A DNA stretch of 64,000 nucleotides from Nocardioides albertanoniae (GTDB lineage: Bacteria > Actinomycetota > Actinomycetes > Propionibacteriales > Nocardioidaceae): contig NZ_VFOV01000001.1 of the NCBI RefSeq assembly GCF_006716315.1, forward strand, positions 850,501-914,500, read 5' to 3'. Within the stretch, counting starts at the first letter, position 1; each line of letters begins with the position of its first letter. This document shows positions 52,233 through 61,513 of the stretch, one piece after another. Position numbers and translations under genes: made by a program. The notes below the pieces were generated by a model. It was not told where the DNA came from, made no database searches, and saw only the letters and a program-made list of their open reading frames with translations.

Positions 52233-52736
52233 CTACTCGCCAGTCCGCATGCTCGTCCCGACCGAATCCCCCGAGGCCTCCCGGAGCTGGGAGAGCAGCG
52301 CGGTCAGCTCGCGCACCTCCTCGATCCCCGGCTTCTCGAAGACTTCGGTGTTGAGCGAGACGGTGGCGGCCTCGACGGCCTCGCGTCCCTCGTCGGTGAT
52401 GGCGGCGAGCACCACACGCCGGTCGGTCTCCGAGCGGGCGCGGCGTACGAGGCTCTGCTTCTCCAGCCGGCCGACGGCGCTCGTCACCGACGCGGGGTGG
52501 ACCTGGAGGCGGGAGCCGAGTTTCGCCATCGGCAGCTCGCCGCCGTGGGTGAAGGCGAGGAGCCGGAGCACCTCGTAGCGCGCGAAGGAGAGGTCGTGGG
52601 GGCGCAGCGAGGCGTCGATGCGCTCCATGACGAGCTGGTGGACGCGCGCGAGCGAGGTGACCAGTGCCATGCCGTCGGCGGCTGCGTCCCAACCGTGCGC
52701 GATCCATTGCCGTTGCGCCTCACGGATGGGATCCAT
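52233..52736 (-). CDS. MarR-family regulator
   Basis: 167 aa. The winged helix (about 55-115) reads SFARYEVLRLLAFTHGGELP, then GSRLQVHPASVTSAVGRLEK and VRRARSETDRRVVLAAITDEG (the wing). It is followed 73 bp later by icmF, with a palindrome between them, so it is likely the mutase regulator responding to an acyl-CoA or acid. It is preceded by a 183-aa membrane protein 10 bp upstream in the same direction. Confidence 0.88.
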   Translation of the reverse strand: MDPIREAQRQWIAHGWDAAADGMALVTSLARVHQLVMERIDASLRPHDLSFARYEVLRLLAFTHGGELPMAKLGSRLQVHPASVTSAVGRLEKQSLVRRARSETDRRVVLAAITDEGREAVEAATVSLNTEVFEKPGIEEVRELTALLSQLREASGDSVGTSMRTGE

Positions 52737-52746
52737 GCGATCAGCA

Positions 52747-53298
52747 TCACATGGATGCGTCGAAAGTGCCGAGCAGGTTGAGGATCACGGCCAGGCCGAT
52801 GACGGTCGCGATCACCGAGAGGGTCACGACCAGCCCCACGGCGACGGAGAAGCCCGCGCCCTCGTGTCGCGCACCGCGCTGCTGCAGGGCGTAGAGACGG
52901 GCGACGCTGGTGATCAGAGTGCGGCCCTCTTCGGCGTCGAAACGGTATTGGTCCAGGTCAGGCACGGCCTCGGGGTCGTGCACCGTCCACATGCCCTGGT
53001 CGGTCTGCTCGTCCTTGGCCTCGATGCGACGCACACCGGTCCGCTGCGTGTGCGGCACGTCGCCGAACCAGACGATGCTGCGGGTGTCCTCGATGATCGC
53101 GTAGGAGTGCCGCGACGGCGTCGAGACGTGGTAGGTGAAGACCCAGCTCAGCTTGGCCTTCTGCAGCTGGGGGTGCCACTGCGGGTCGTTGAGGTCGAGC
53201 TCCACGTCGAAGCCGCGCGAGGTCTCGGTCGCCTTGTAGGGCGTGCCGACGCACACGCGCGCGACATGGTCGAAGAACGGCCGTGCATGAGGGGACAC
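52747..53298 (-). CDS. hypothetical tail-anchored protein
   Basis: 183 aa, not recognised. The soluble part (1-150) has mixed composition with a Trp-rich start (FFDHVARVCVGTPYKATETS, WHPQLQKAKLSWVFTYHVST). The C-terminus carries one long hydrophobic segment (about 153-177, FSVAVGLVVTLSVIATVIGL), so it is probably tail-anchored with the bulk in the cytoplasm. The start is GTG 53298 with TAACCT 8 nt upstream. It may be cotranscribed with marR. Confidence 0.65.
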   Translation of the reverse strand: MSPHARPFFDHVARVCVGTPYKATETSRGFDVELDLNDPQWHPQLQKAKLSWVFTYHVSTPSRHSYAIIEDTRSIVWFGDVPHTQRTGVRRIEAKDEQTDQGMWTVHDPEAVPDLDQYRFDAEEGRTLITSVARLYALQQRGARHEGAGFSVAVGLVVTLSVIATVIGLAVILNLLGTFDASM

Positions 53299-53336
53299 GA
53301 TTCAACAGGTTATCTGTTCGAGGGGCTCTTGTGGAC

Positions 53337-53666
53337 CTACTGTTCCGCGTTCGGAGGCACGTCGATCTGGAAGTGCACCCGGCCCCGCTCGACGTCGTCG
53401 ACGGTGATGATGGCGTCGTAGTCCTTGCCCTCGGAGGTGAGCACACAGGTCATCTTGGTGCCGACCTTGCCCTCCAGGTCGCCCGGGCAGTCGAGATCCT
53501 CGGGCGTGACGCCGACGGCGTTGGTGAGCTGCTCGGTCGCGATCCGCTCGACGGTCTTCTCCTGCACGTAGTCCTTCTCCGAGTCGCCGCAGGCCGTCAG
53601 GCTCAACGACAGCACGAGCAGGGCCGCGCCGGTCAGGGCGCCCGAGATGGCGCGGGTGCGTGTCAT
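53337..53666 (-). CDS. DUF4333-type lipoprotein
   Basis: 109-aa lipoprotein. The signal peptide ends at lipobox LTAC (near residue 26), followed by a compact domain with two Cys (LDCPGDLEGKVGTKMTCVLT) likely forming a disulfide, and a beta-rich end (YDAIITVDDVERGRVHFQI). This pattern is the DUF4333 domain found in many actinobacterial lipoproteins; its function is unknown. The ATG 53666 has TACTCT 6 nt upstream (leaderless). Confidence 0.85.
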   Translation of the reverse strand: MTRTRAISGALTGAALLVLSLSLTACGDSEKDYVQEKTVERIATEQLTNAVGVTPEDLDCPGDLEGKVGTKMTCVLTSEGKDYDAIITVDDVERGRVHFQIDVPPNAEQ

Positions 53667-53748
53667 GGGCTCAGAGTAGTGGGCTGAGCCGACAGCGCGC
53701 GGTCCGGCCGGACCAGGGAGAGGTACGCCCCGCCGGACCAACCGAAAG

Positions 53749-53790
53749 CGGCGCCGAGTCGGCTCGTCATGACGAGCCGACTCGGCGCCG
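53749..53790. repeat. perfect 42-bp palindrome of the GAGTCGGCTCGT family
   Basis: The sequence reads identically on both strands over 42 bases (53749-53790), with core GAGTCGGCTCGTCA followed by its complement. It lies 8 bp after the ectD stop and 83 bp before the lipoprotein start. It is the only copy without any unpaired spacer. Confidence 0.85.
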
Positions 53791-53797
53791 GTTGCGA

Positions 53798-54697
53798 TCA
53801 GCCCACCGGGGTGAAGTCGCGTGCCCCGATGAACGTGGGGCGCGGCTTCGTGGCCGAGAAGGGCTCGACCGCGGTGTTCTCCACGCTGTTGAACACCAAG
53901 AAGACGTTCGAGCGCGGGTAGGGCGTGATGTTGCCGTTGGAGCCGTGCATGCAGTTGCAGTCGAACATGACCGCACTGCCGGCCGCGCCGGCCAGCACGT
54001 CGATGCCGTAGGTGTCGGCCATCTTCGTGAGCGTCTTCGTGTCGGGGACTCCGGCGCCCTGCATCATCAGCGAGGCCTTGTAGTTGTCCTCGGGCGTGGT
54101 GCCGCCGCACGAGACGTACGACCGGTGCGTGCCGGGCATGATCATCAGCGGCCCGTTGTAGGAGTGGTTGTCGGTCAGCGAGATCGAGATGCTCACCGTG
54201 CGCATCCGGGGCAGACCGTCTTCTGCGTGCCAGGTCTCGAAGTCGGAGTGCCACGCGAAGTCGCCGCCGCCGAAACCGGGCTTGAAGTTGATCCGGCTCT
54301 GGTGGATGTAGACGTCGGAGCCGAGAACCTGCCGCGCCCGGCCGGCCACGCGTGGGTCGGCGGCCAGCCGGGCGATGACATCGCTGATCTTGTGCACCTC
54401 GAAGATCGAGCGCACCTCCTGCGAGGCGGTCTCGACGATGGTGCGTTCGTCGTTGAGGATCGAGGGATCGTTGCAGAGCCGCTGCCGCTCGGCCCGCAGC
54501 TCATCGACCTCCTCTGGGGTGATGAGTTCCGGGATGGCCAGATAGCCGTTCTCGTCGTAGGACTCGAGCGACTGCTGGTCCATCGGCCCGTCTTCCGTCG
54601 TGCCCCAGACCACCTGGTCGTGGCGGGGGAGCACGCCGTAGCCGCCATCGAGGCGAGTGGGGTACACGTCATTGGCGTGTTCGATGGTAGCGGTCAT
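53798..54697 (-). CDS. ectD: ectoine 5-hydroxylase
   Basis: 299-aa Fe(II)/2-oxoglutarate dioxygenase converting ectoine to 5-hydroxyectoine. The iron ligands are in WHSDFETWH (H-x-D) and CMHGSNGN (distal His). The EctD signature FKPGFGGGDFAWHSDFETWH is complete, with PLMIMPGTHRSYVSCGG following. It is the last gene of ectABCD, 21 bp after ectC. The product is an osmo- and thermoprotectant. Confidence 0.96.
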   Translation of the reverse strand: MTATIEHANDVYPTRLDGGYGVLPRHDQVVWGTTEDGPMDQQSLESYDENGYLAIPELITPEEVDELRAERQRLCNDPSILNDERTIVETASQEVRSIFEVHKISDVIARLAADPRVAGRARQVLGSDVYIHQSRINFKPGFGGGDFAWHSDFETWHAEDGLPRMRTVSISISLTDNHSYNGPLMIMPGTHRSYVSCGGTTPEDNYKASLMMQGAGVPDTKTLTKMADTYGIDVLAGAAGSAVMFDCNCMHGSNGNITPYPRSNVFLVFNSVENTAVEPFSATKPRPTFIGARDFTPVG

Positions 54698-54718
54698 GCA
54701 GTTACCTCCTCGGTCGGT

Positions 54719-55135
54719 TTACTTCGTCTCGGCGCCAGACTCCGTCAGGAGCGGGTAGACGCCGTTCTCGTCGTGCACCTCGCGGCCGGTGACCGGCGGG
54801 TTGAAGGTGCAGATCAGGCGCAGGTCCTTCTTCGCGGTGACCGTGTGCTTGTCGTGCTTGTCCAGCAGGTAGCACATGCCATCGCGGATCTCGTACGTCT
54901 CGCCGGTCTCGCGGTCGAGGAGCTCGCCCTCGCCGGCGACGCAGTAGACGGCCTCGATGTGGTTGGCGTACCAGAACTCGTTGGTCGTCCCCGCGGGGAT
55001 GTTGGTCTCGTGGAAGGAGAAGCCGACGCCTTCACGGGCGAGCACGATCCGGCGGCTGCGCCAGTTGCCGTGCTCGCCCTCGACGCTGACGTCGCGGTCG
55101 GTGCCGTTGAGGTCTTCCAGGTAGGTGACGCGCAT
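54719..55135 (-). CDS. ectC: L-ectoine synthase
   Basis: 138-aa cupin that cyclises N-gamma-acetyl-diaminobutyrate to ectoine. The N-terminus [16 protein letters not shown] and the core [20 protein letters not shown], then YVIR-type [15 protein letters not shown], are family signatures. The ATG 55135 is used, as in other EctC proteins, rather than the longer form to 55189, which overlaps ectB. It is the third gene of the operon. Confidence 0.95.
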   Translation of the reverse strand: MRVTYLEDLNGTDRDVSVEGEHGNWRSRRIVLAREGVGFSFHETNIPAGTTNEFWYANHIEAVYCVAGEGELLDRETGETYEIRDGMCYLLDKHDKHTVTAKKDLRLICTFNPPVTGREVHDENGVYPLLTESGAETK

Positions 55136-55169
55136 GATGTCTCGATTCAGGTGTTGAGGGAGTGAGTGG

Positions 55170-56483
55170 TCAGGCCGGGTTGCCGTCACCGAGGACCGAC
55201 ACGGCGGCCTTCTCGATGATGGCCAGACCGCTGGCGAGCTCCTCGGAGGTCGTGGTCAGCGGCGGCATCGTCTTGAGCACCTCGTCGGAGGGTCCGGAGG
55301 TCTCGACCAGCAGCCCCATCTCGTACGCCGCTGCCGCGATCTTCCCGGCCGCCTCGACGTCCGGGAAGAAGATGCCGGTCAGGAAGCCACGACCGCGGAC
55401 GGACGCGCCCTCGTACCGCTCGGCGATCTTCGTCAGACCAGCACGCAGCTCGTCGGCCTTCGCCTGGACCTCGTTCTGGAAGGTCTCGTCGGCCCAGAAC
55501 TTCTCCAGTGCCACCCGACCGGTGACGAAGGCGAGGTTGTGGCCACGGAAGGTGCCGTTGTGCTCGCCCGGCTCGAACTGGTCCAGCTCGGGGCGGAACA
55601 GGGTCAGCGCCATCGGCAGACCGAAACCGGAGATCGACTTCGAGAGGCAGACGATGTCGGGGGTGAACCCGGCCTCCTCGAAGCTGAAGAAGGTGCCGGT
55701 GCGGCCGCAGCCGGCCTGCACGTCGTCGACGATCAGGAGGATGTCGTGCTCACGGCACAGGTCGGAGAGCGCCTTGAGCCACTCCAGCCGGGCGCCGTTG
55801 AGGCCACCCTCGCCCTGCACGGACTCGACGATGATCGCGGCGGGCTTGTCGACGCCGGAGCCGCTGTCCTGGAGCACCCGCTCGAGCCACATGAAGTCGT
55901 CGACGGCACCGTTGAAGTAGTCGTCGTAGGGGATCTTCGAGCTGTTGGTCAGCGGGATGCCGGCGCCCTTGCGCTTCATCGAGTTGCCGGTCACGGCCAG
56001 CGAGCCGAGGGTCATCCCGTGGAAGGCGTTGGTGAACGACAGCACGTGCTGGCGGCCGGTCACCTTGCGGGCCAGCTTGAGCGCGGCCTCGACGGAGTTG
56101 GTGCCCGTCGGGCCGGGGAACATCACCTTGTAGTCGAGGTCGCGCGGCTTGAGGATCAGGTCGGAGAAGGCCTGCAGGAAGTCGCGCTTGGCGCTGGTGT
56201 GCATGTCCAGCGAGTGCAGGATGCGGCCCTCGCGCAGGTAGTCGAGCAGCGGCTCGAGCAGCGCGGGGTTGTTGTGGCCGTAGTTGAGCGCGCCGGCACC
56301 GGCGAAGAAGTCGAGGAACTCACGCCCGTCCTCGCTGGTGACCGTGGAGCCCTGCGAGTGGGTCATCACGGCGGGCCAGTTGCGGCAGTAGCTGCGGACC
56401 TGGGACTCCAGGGACTCGAAGATCGAGATGTCGCCACCGGTCTGGGGCGTGTCGGTGTGGGTGTTGTCGGTGGTCGTAGTCAT
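55170..56483 (-). CDS. ectB: diaminobutyrate-2-oxoglutarate aminotransferase
   Basis: 437-aa class III PLP aminotransferase that makes L-2,4-diaminobutyrate from aspartate semialdehyde. The start [12 protein letters not shown] leads to [13 protein letters not shown], an EctB mark. The PLP Lys is in [20 protein letters not shown], with [17 protein letters not shown] before it. It supplies the substrate for EctA. It lies 102 bp after ectA. Confidence 0.95.
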   Translation of the reverse strand: MTTTTDNTHTDTPQTGGDISIFESLESQVRSYCRNWPAVMTHSQGSTVTSEDGREFLDFFAGAGALNYGHNNPALLEPLLDYLREGRILHSLDMHTSAKRDFLQAFSDLILKPRDLDYKVMFPGPTGTNSVEAALKLARKVTGRQHVLSFTNAFHGMTLGSLAVTGNSMKRKGAGIPLTNSSKIPYDDYFNGAVDDFMWLERVLQDSGSGVDKPAAIIVESVQGEGGLNGARLEWLKALSDLCREHDILLIVDDVQAGCGRTGTFFSFEEAGFTPDIVCLSKSISGFGLPMALTLFRPELDQFEPGEHNGTFRGHNLAFVTGRVALEKFWADETFQNEVQAKADELRAGLTKIAERYEGASVRGRGFLTGIFFPDVEAAGKIAAAAYEMGLLVETSGPSDEVLKTMPPLTTTSEELASGLAIIEKAAVSVLGDGNPA

Positions 56484-56585
56484 GGGTATGACACCTCCGT
56501 GGGTTGTCGATGTGTCGTCGCCCCCCGAGAACGCGGGCGCACGCGCCCAGGCGGACCGGGGTGCGGTTCGGGTCGGGTCGAGCGG

Positions 56586-57110
56586 TCAGAACGGGCCGAT
56601 GCGGAAGAGCAGCTCCGCGTCGTGGCCGTCCGGGAACATCTCGGCCTCGAAGAGCGGCGTGCGCTCGATCGGCGCCTTGCGTGCGTTCGCGAACGAGGTG
56701 AACAGCGCGATGGAGGCGCTGTTGTCGGCCGTGATGGTTGTCTCCAGGTGGCGCACCGGAGCGTCGGAGCTGCGGTCGACGAGGTCGTCGAGCATGCGGC
56801 TGGCCAAGCCCTGGCCGCGGTACTGGTCGCCGACGGCGACCTGCCAGATCATCAGCGTCTCCGGGTCGTCCGGGCGCCGGTAACCGGTGACGAATCCTCC
56901 AGGGTCGTCATCGATGGTCGCGATGATCGAGGTCTCCGCGAAGTCGCGCGCCCACAACAGGTAGGCGTACGAGGTGTTGACGTCGAGTACCCGCGCTTCC
57001 CGTGCCATCCGCCACAGATGCTGACCGTCCTCGAGGTTCGGTGAGCGGAAGTCGACTCGGGTTGCCGACTCCGGGCGGGGCACGCTGCCAGTCGAGTTGC
57101 GATGTGGCAT
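56586..57110 (-). CDS. ectA: diaminobutyrate acetyltransferase
   Basis: 174-aa GNAT enzyme that acetylates diaminobutyrate at the gamma amino group. The start region FRSPNLEDGQHLWRMAREA, then LDVNTSYAYLLWARDF, is the EctA pattern, and the acetyl-CoA loop is VGDQYRGQGLASRMLDDLVD. It is the first gene of ectABCD. A TAACGT box lies 9 nt before the ATG, giving a very short leader; salt-induced expression is usual for this operon but no specific site was seen. Confidence 0.94.
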   Translation of the reverse strand: MPHRNSTGSVPRPESATRVDFRSPNLEDGQHLWRMAREARVLDVNTSYAYLLWARDFAETSIIATIDDDPGGFVTGYRRPDDPETLMIWQVAVGDQYRGQGLASRMLDDLVDRSSDAPVRHLETTITADNSASIALFTSFANARKAPIERTPLFEAEMFPDGHDAELLFRIGPF

Positions 57111-57226
57111 CGCGTCAGGACGTTAACAGGCTGGCGGCCCGAATGCCCGGCAGGTCCGCTCTGCGAGCGGGGAGGTGTGAGATGCGCCTCATTTTTGAAC
57201 GCGCCAAACGCGGCGAACCAGCCGGT

Positions 57227-58225
57227 TCAGGCAGACGTACGCCGCACCAGTTCGGGAGCGAAAACGATGCGCCGGGGCACGGTCGTGGTGCCGTCGAGCT
57301 GGGCGAGGAGGAGCCGGGCGGCCTCCTCGGCCATGGCGCTGATCGGGTTCTTGACCGTGGTGAGCGGGGGAGTGGTGCGCTCGGCGATGCCGAGATCGTC
57401 GTAGCCGACGACCGCGACGTCGTCCGGCACCCGGAGCCCGGCGGCGCCGAGGGCGCGCAACGCTCCCGAGGCCATCAGGTCGGAGGCGACCATGAGGCCG
57501 TCGATGTCGGGGTGGTCGCGCAGCAGGGCCTTGCAGGCGGCCTCGCCGCCGTCTTCGGTGAAGTCACCCTCGATGGCTGCGTCGGTGGCGAGGCCGGCGG
57601 CGTCGAGCGCGGCCCGCCAGCCCGCGGCCCGGTCGGTGCCGGCGCTCATGTCGACGGGGCCGGTGATGGTGCCGATGCGGCGGCAGCCGCGCTCGATCAG
57701 GATCTGGGTGACCTCACGGGCGCCGGCCACGTTGTCGGGGTCGGTGTAGAAGACCTTCTCCGCGCCGGTCAGCGGCCGGCCGATGAACGCGGCCGGCAGC
57801 CCGATGGCCGCGAGGTGGTCGGCGAGCGCGTCGCTGCGGTGGTGGGAGACGACGATGACGCCGTCGACGTGCCCGCCACGCAGGTAGCGCAGCGTACGTT
57901 GCATCTCGTCGCCCGGGCGGGCGATGAGCAGCACGACCTGCAGGTCGCGCTGGGAGAGCACCTGGGTCGCGACGTGCAGGGTGCGGGCGAAGAACGGGTC
58001 GGCGAAGACGCGTTCGTCCGGCTCCGGCACGATCATCGCGACCGTCTCGGTGCGGCGCGTCACCAGCGAGCGGGCGGCCGGGTTGGGCACGTAGCCGAGC
58101 GTGTTGACCGCCTCGGCCACGGCCTCGGCGGCTCGCGCGGAGACGCGCGAGCCGCCGTTGACGGCACGCGACGCGGTCGCCCGGCTGACACCAGCCAGCC
58201 GGGCGACCTCGTCGAGCGTGGGCAT
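57227..58225 (-). CDS. LacI-family repressor of the beta-glucoside cluster
   Basis: 332 aa. The N-terminal HTH reads TLDEVARLAGVSRATASRAV then NGGSRVSARAAEAVAEAVNTLGYVPNPAARSL. The sugar-binding domain follows with DGVIVVSHHRSDALADHL and VGYDDLGIAERTTPPLTTVK. The ATG 58225 is preferred over the upstream GTG. It lies 14 bp after the beta-glucosidase gene in the same operon. It should bind the TGAGAGCGCTTCCA-type operators before the binding-protein gene at 62812, as the CelR/BglR group does with similar sites. Confidence 0.88.
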   Translation of the reverse strand: MPTLDEVARLAGVSRATASRAVNGGSRVSARAAEAVAEAVNTLGYVPNPAARSLVTRRTETVAMIVPEPDERVFADPFFARTLHVATQVLSQRDLQVVLLIARPGDEMQRTLRYLRGGHVDGVIVVSHHRSDALADHLAAIGLPAAFIGRPLTGAEKVFYTDPDNVAGAREVTQILIERGCRRIGTITGPVDMSAGTDRAAGWRAALDAAGLATDAAIEGDFTEDGGEAACKALLRDHPDIDGLMVASDLMASGALRALGAAGLRVPDDVAVVGYDDLGIAERTTPPLTTVKNPISAMAEEAARLLLAQLDGTTTVPRRIVFAPELVRRTSA

Positions 58226-58239
58226 GTTCACGACAGTGC

Positions 58240-59709
58240 CTATTCCTTCCGGGCCGGCACCCGGTTGTGGGCGGCGACGTCGGCGAACCAGAGGCCGCTG
58301 TCCTTCGGCGTACGCTCCTGGGTCTCGAAGTCGACGTGCACGATCCCGAACCGGTGCTGGTAGCCGTAGCTCCACTCGAAGTTGTCGAGCAGCGACCAGG
58401 CGAAGTAGCCGCGTACGTCGGCGCCCTGCTCGATCGCGTCGAGGGTCGCGCGCAGGTGCTGGTCGATGTAGTCGAGTCGGGCGGTGTCGTGCACGGCGCC
58501 ATCCTCCACCACGTCGTCGTAATAGGCACCGTTCTCGGTGATGTAGAGCGGCGGGGCGCCGTACTCGTCGCTGAGTCGGGTCAGCAGCCGGGTCAGCCAG
58601 ACCGGGTCGATCTCCCAGTCGCGCGCGGTCGTGGCACGACCGGTGCGCGGGGTGACGAAGTCGGCGCCGGGGTAGGGGTTGCCGCGCGGCATCTCGGAGT
58701 GGACGAGCCGGCTGCCCACCACCTGGTCGGGGTCGATCTCGAACGGCTCCGCCGCGATGGCGTTGCCGAAGTAGAAGTTGACGCCGAGCACGTCGAGCGG
58801 CGCCGAGATGACCTCCAGGTCACCGTCGAGCACCCAGTCCTGCCACGGCCGGCCCTGGAAGGTGAGCCCTTCGGTGTCGGCGGCCAGGTCGTCGGCGTAC
58901 GCGCCCCGGAACAGCGGGTCGAGGAAGACCCGGTTGTGCAGCCCGTCGACCCGCCGGGTCATGTCGACGTCCTCCCGGCGCTCGGGGTCGTACGGGTCGG
59001 CGACCGTCGGGTTGAGGGTGATGCCCAGCGACTTGCCGTTCTCCGGGGTCGCGCCGCGACCGCGCAGCTCGTTGACCACGAGGCCGTGGCCGAGCATGAG
59101 GTGGTGGGCGGCGACGATGCCGGCCACCCCCTCCTGGCGGCCCGGAGCGTGCTGGCCGCCGGAGTAGCCGAGGAACGCCGAGCACCACGGCTCGTTCAGC
59201 GTGGTCCAGTGGTCGACGCGGTCGGAGAGCGCGTCGTAGACGGTCGTGGCGTACTCGACGAACCGGTAGGCGGTGTCGCGGTTGGTCCAGCCGCCCTGGT
59301 CCTCGAGCGCCTGCGGCAGGTCCCAGTGGTAGAGCGTGACCCACGGCGCGATCTCGGCCTCGAGCAGCTCGTCGACGAGGCGGCTGTAGAAGTCGAGGCC
59401 CTCCTGGTTGACCTTCCCGCCGTCGGGCCGGATCCGCGGCCACGCCGTCGAGAAGCGGTAGGAGGCGAGGTTGAGGCGCTTCATCAGCGCGACGTCCTCG
59501 GGCACCCGGTGGTAGTGGTCGCAGGCGGTCTCGCCGGTGTCGCCGTTGAGGATCGCCCCCGGCACCTTCGAGAAGGTGTCCCAGTTGCTCGGCGTGCGTC
59601 CGTCCTCGTCGATGGCTCCCTCGATCTGGTAGGACGCGGTCGCCGCGCCCCAGAGGAAGTCCTTGGGGAACGTACGTTCGGCGTGGGCGGGGTGTGTCGA
59701 GAGGGTCAT
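58240..59709 (-). CDS. GH1 beta-glucosidase
   Basis: 489-aa family 1 glycoside hydrolase. FPKDFLWGAATASYQIEGA starts the barrel, the acid/base Glu is in TLNEPWCSAFLGYSGG, and the nucleophile Glu is in YITENGAYYDD. There is no signal peptide, so it acts inside the cell on imported cellobiose or aryl/phenolic beta-glucosides. The ATG 59709 overlaps the stop of the permease (ATGA), so it is coupled to the importer. Confidence 0.94.
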   Translation of the reverse strand: MTLSTHPAHAERTFPKDFLWGAATASYQIEGAIDEDGRTPSNWDTFSKVPGAILNGDTGETACDHYHRVPEDVALMKRLNLASYRFSTAWPRIRPDGGKVNQEGLDFYSRLVDELLEAEIAPWVTLYHWDLPQALEDQGGWTNRDTAYRFVEYATTVYDALSDRVDHWTTLNEPWCSAFLGYSGGQHAPGRQEGVAGIVAAHHLMLGHGLVVNELRGRGATPENGKSLGITLNPTVADPYDPERREDVDMTRRVDGLHNRVFLDPLFRGAYADDLAADTEGLTFQGRPWQDWVLDGDLEVISAPLDVLGVNFYFGNAIAAEPFEIDPDQVVGSRLVHSEMPRGNPYPGADFVTPRTGRATTARDWEIDPVWLTRLLTRLSDEYGAPPLYITENGAYYDDVVEDGAVHDTARLDYIDQHLRATLDAIEQGADVRGYFAWSLLDNFEWSYGYQHRFGIVHVDFETQERTPKDSGLWFADVAAHNRVPARKE

Positions 59710-60545
59710 CCCTTGACGGCTCCTTGCATGATGCCGGACACCAGGTGGCGGCCGGTGGCGATGAACAACAGCAGCAACGGGATCGTTGCCATGATGGTCC
59801 CGGCCTGGAGCAGAGCGAGGTCGCTCAGCCCCTGTCCGGGGGCGATCTTGAGCTGGTCGAGTGCGGTCTGAAGGGTCTGTACGTCGGAGTTCTGCAGCAC
59901 CAGGAGCGGCCACATGAAGTCGGTCCACACGCTCATGAACGTGAACAGCGCGAGGATCGCCATCGCCGGGCGCGCGGCCGGGACGGCGACCGTCCAGGCG
60001 ATGCGCAGCTGCGAGCAGCCGTCGACGCGGGCGGCGTCGATGAGCTCGTCGGGGATGGCGTCGACCAGGTACTGCCGCATGAAGAACACCCCGAACGCCG
60101 TCACCAGCCACGGCAGGATCACCGCCGCGTGGGTGCCGGTCAGGCCCAGGTTGCTGAACTGCTTCAGCATCGGCACCAGCGCCAGCTGGGTCGGCACCGC
60201 CAGCGTCATGATGATGAACGCCATCAGCATGTTGGAGCCGCGGAAGCGGAGCTTGGCGAAGGCGTAGCCGGCCAGGGTCGAGAAGAGCACGACCGAGACC
60301 GCGCCGGCCGCCGAGACGATCACCGAGTTGGCCAGCGCCGACCAGAAGTCGATCTGGTCGAAGACGCGGCCGGCGTTGTCGAGGAAGTGGCCTCCCGGGA
60401 GGAACGGGGGTGGTGTCTGCAGCACCCGCTCCTTGGTGACGGTGCCGAGCACGTAGGACCAGTAGAGCGGGAAGACCGATCCGAGGATGAACGCTCCCAG
60501 GAGTCCGTAGACGAGGAAGCCGGGTTTGTTGACGCTTCTGCTCAT
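59706..60545 (-). CDS. sugar ABC transporter permease (MalG-like), beta-glucoside importer
   Basis: 279-aa permease with six membrane segments and the EAA loop DAARVDGCSQLRIAWTVAVP. The N-terminus (VNKPGFLVYGLLGAFILGSV) begins the first membrane segment. It overlaps the upstream permease by four bases and the downstream beta-glucosidase likewise, so the operon is tightly coupled. Confidence 0.9.
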   Translation of the reverse strand: MSRSVNKPGFLVYGLLGAFILGSVFPLYWSYVLGTVTKERVLQTPPPFLPGGHFLDNAGRVFDQIDFWSALANSVIVSAAGAVSVVLFSTLAGYAFAKLRFRGSNMLMAFIIMTLAVPTQLALVPMLKQFSNLGLTGTHAAVILPWLVTAFGVFFMRQYLVDAIPDELIDAARVDGCSQLRIAWTVAVPAARPAMAILALFTFMSVWTDFMWPLLVLQNSDVQTLQTALDQLKIAPGQGLSDLALLQAGTIMATIPLLLLFIATGRHLVSGIMQGAVKG

Positions 60546-61507
60546 CGCAGACTCCTACGTTGCACGGCCCGGGTGACCAGGAAGTTGAGCAGGGCGATCC
60601 CGACGATGAGCAGGAAGAGCAGCCAGGCCGCGGCAGCCGCCCGTGGATAGGGGTCGGTCGCGCTGTTGGCGGTGTTGAAGACGTACATCGTCAGGGTCTG
60701 GAACTGGTAGTTGGCGCCGCCCTGGTGCTGCAGGTTGGTGTCGAAGAGCCGGGGCTCGGTGAAGATCTGCAGGCCACCCATCGTCGAGGTGACGATCACG
60801 AAGACCATCGTGGGCCGGATCGAGGGCAGGGTGATGTTCCAGAACTGGCGTACGCGGTTGGCGCCGTCGATCGAAGCCGACTCGTAGATGTCGCGAGGCA
60901 CCGCCTGCATCGCGGCCAGGATGATCAGGGTGTTGTAGCCGGTCCAGCGCCAGTTGACCATCGTCGCGATCGCCGTCCAGCTGGCGAAGCGGTCGGAGTG
61001 CCAGCCGATCGGGTCGATGCCGACCACCCGCAGGATCTCGTTGGCGAGTCCCGAATTGTCGGCGAAGATCGCGCCCCAGATCAGCGCGGCCGCGGCGGGT
61101 GCGACGACGTAGGGGAGCAGCACCGACATCCGCCACCAGGAGCGACCGCGCAGGTTGGTGTCGAGGAGCGCGGCGATGACGGTCGCGACGATGACCTGCG
61201 GCACCGAGGAGAGCAGGAAGATCCCGATGGTGTTGACGATCGCCTTGCGGAAGACCGGGTCGGAGAGCACATGGGAGTAGTTGGCCCACCCGACGGCGTC
61301 GCCGTGCTCCGCGCCGAAGCGCGGCCACGAGAAGAACGAGAGGTAGCCCGTGTAGAGGAGGGGGTAGAGGCCGATGACCGCGAAGACGACGAAGAAGGGC
61401 GCGATGAAGAGGTACGGCGCGTACTTCACGTCCCAGCGGCTCAGCCGCTGCCGCAGGGCCGAGGGGCCCTGCGGCGAGCGGCGTGCCTGCGAGGCTTGAT
61501 CGAGCAT
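60542..61507 (-). CDS. sugar ABC transporter permease (MalF-like), beta-glucoside importer
   Basis: 321-aa permease with six membrane segments. The EAA loop is ESASIDGANRVRQFWNITLP, and the N-terminal cytoplasmic segment is rich in Arg/Ser/Gln. It lies 6 bp after the binding protein gene. As in the 41.6-44.8 kb importer, there is no ATPase in the operon, so a shared MsiK-type ATPase is expected. Confidence 0.9.
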   Translation of the reverse strand: MLDQASQARRSPQGPSALRQRLSRWDVKYAPYLFIAPFFVVFAVIGLYPLLYTGYLSFFSWPRFGAEHGDAVGWANYSHVLSDPVFRKAIVNTIGIFLLSSVPQVIVATVIAALLDTNLRGRSWWRMSVLLPYVVAPAAAALIWGAIFADNSGLANEILRVVGIDPIGWHSDRFASWTAIATMVNWRWTGYNTLIILAAMQAVPRDIYESASIDGANRVRQFWNITLPSIRPTMVFVIVTSTMGGLQIFTEPRLFDTNLQHQGGANYQFQTLTMYVFNTANSATDPYPRAAAAAWLLFLLIVGIALLNFLVTRAVQRRSLR

Positions 61508-61513
61508 CTGCGC

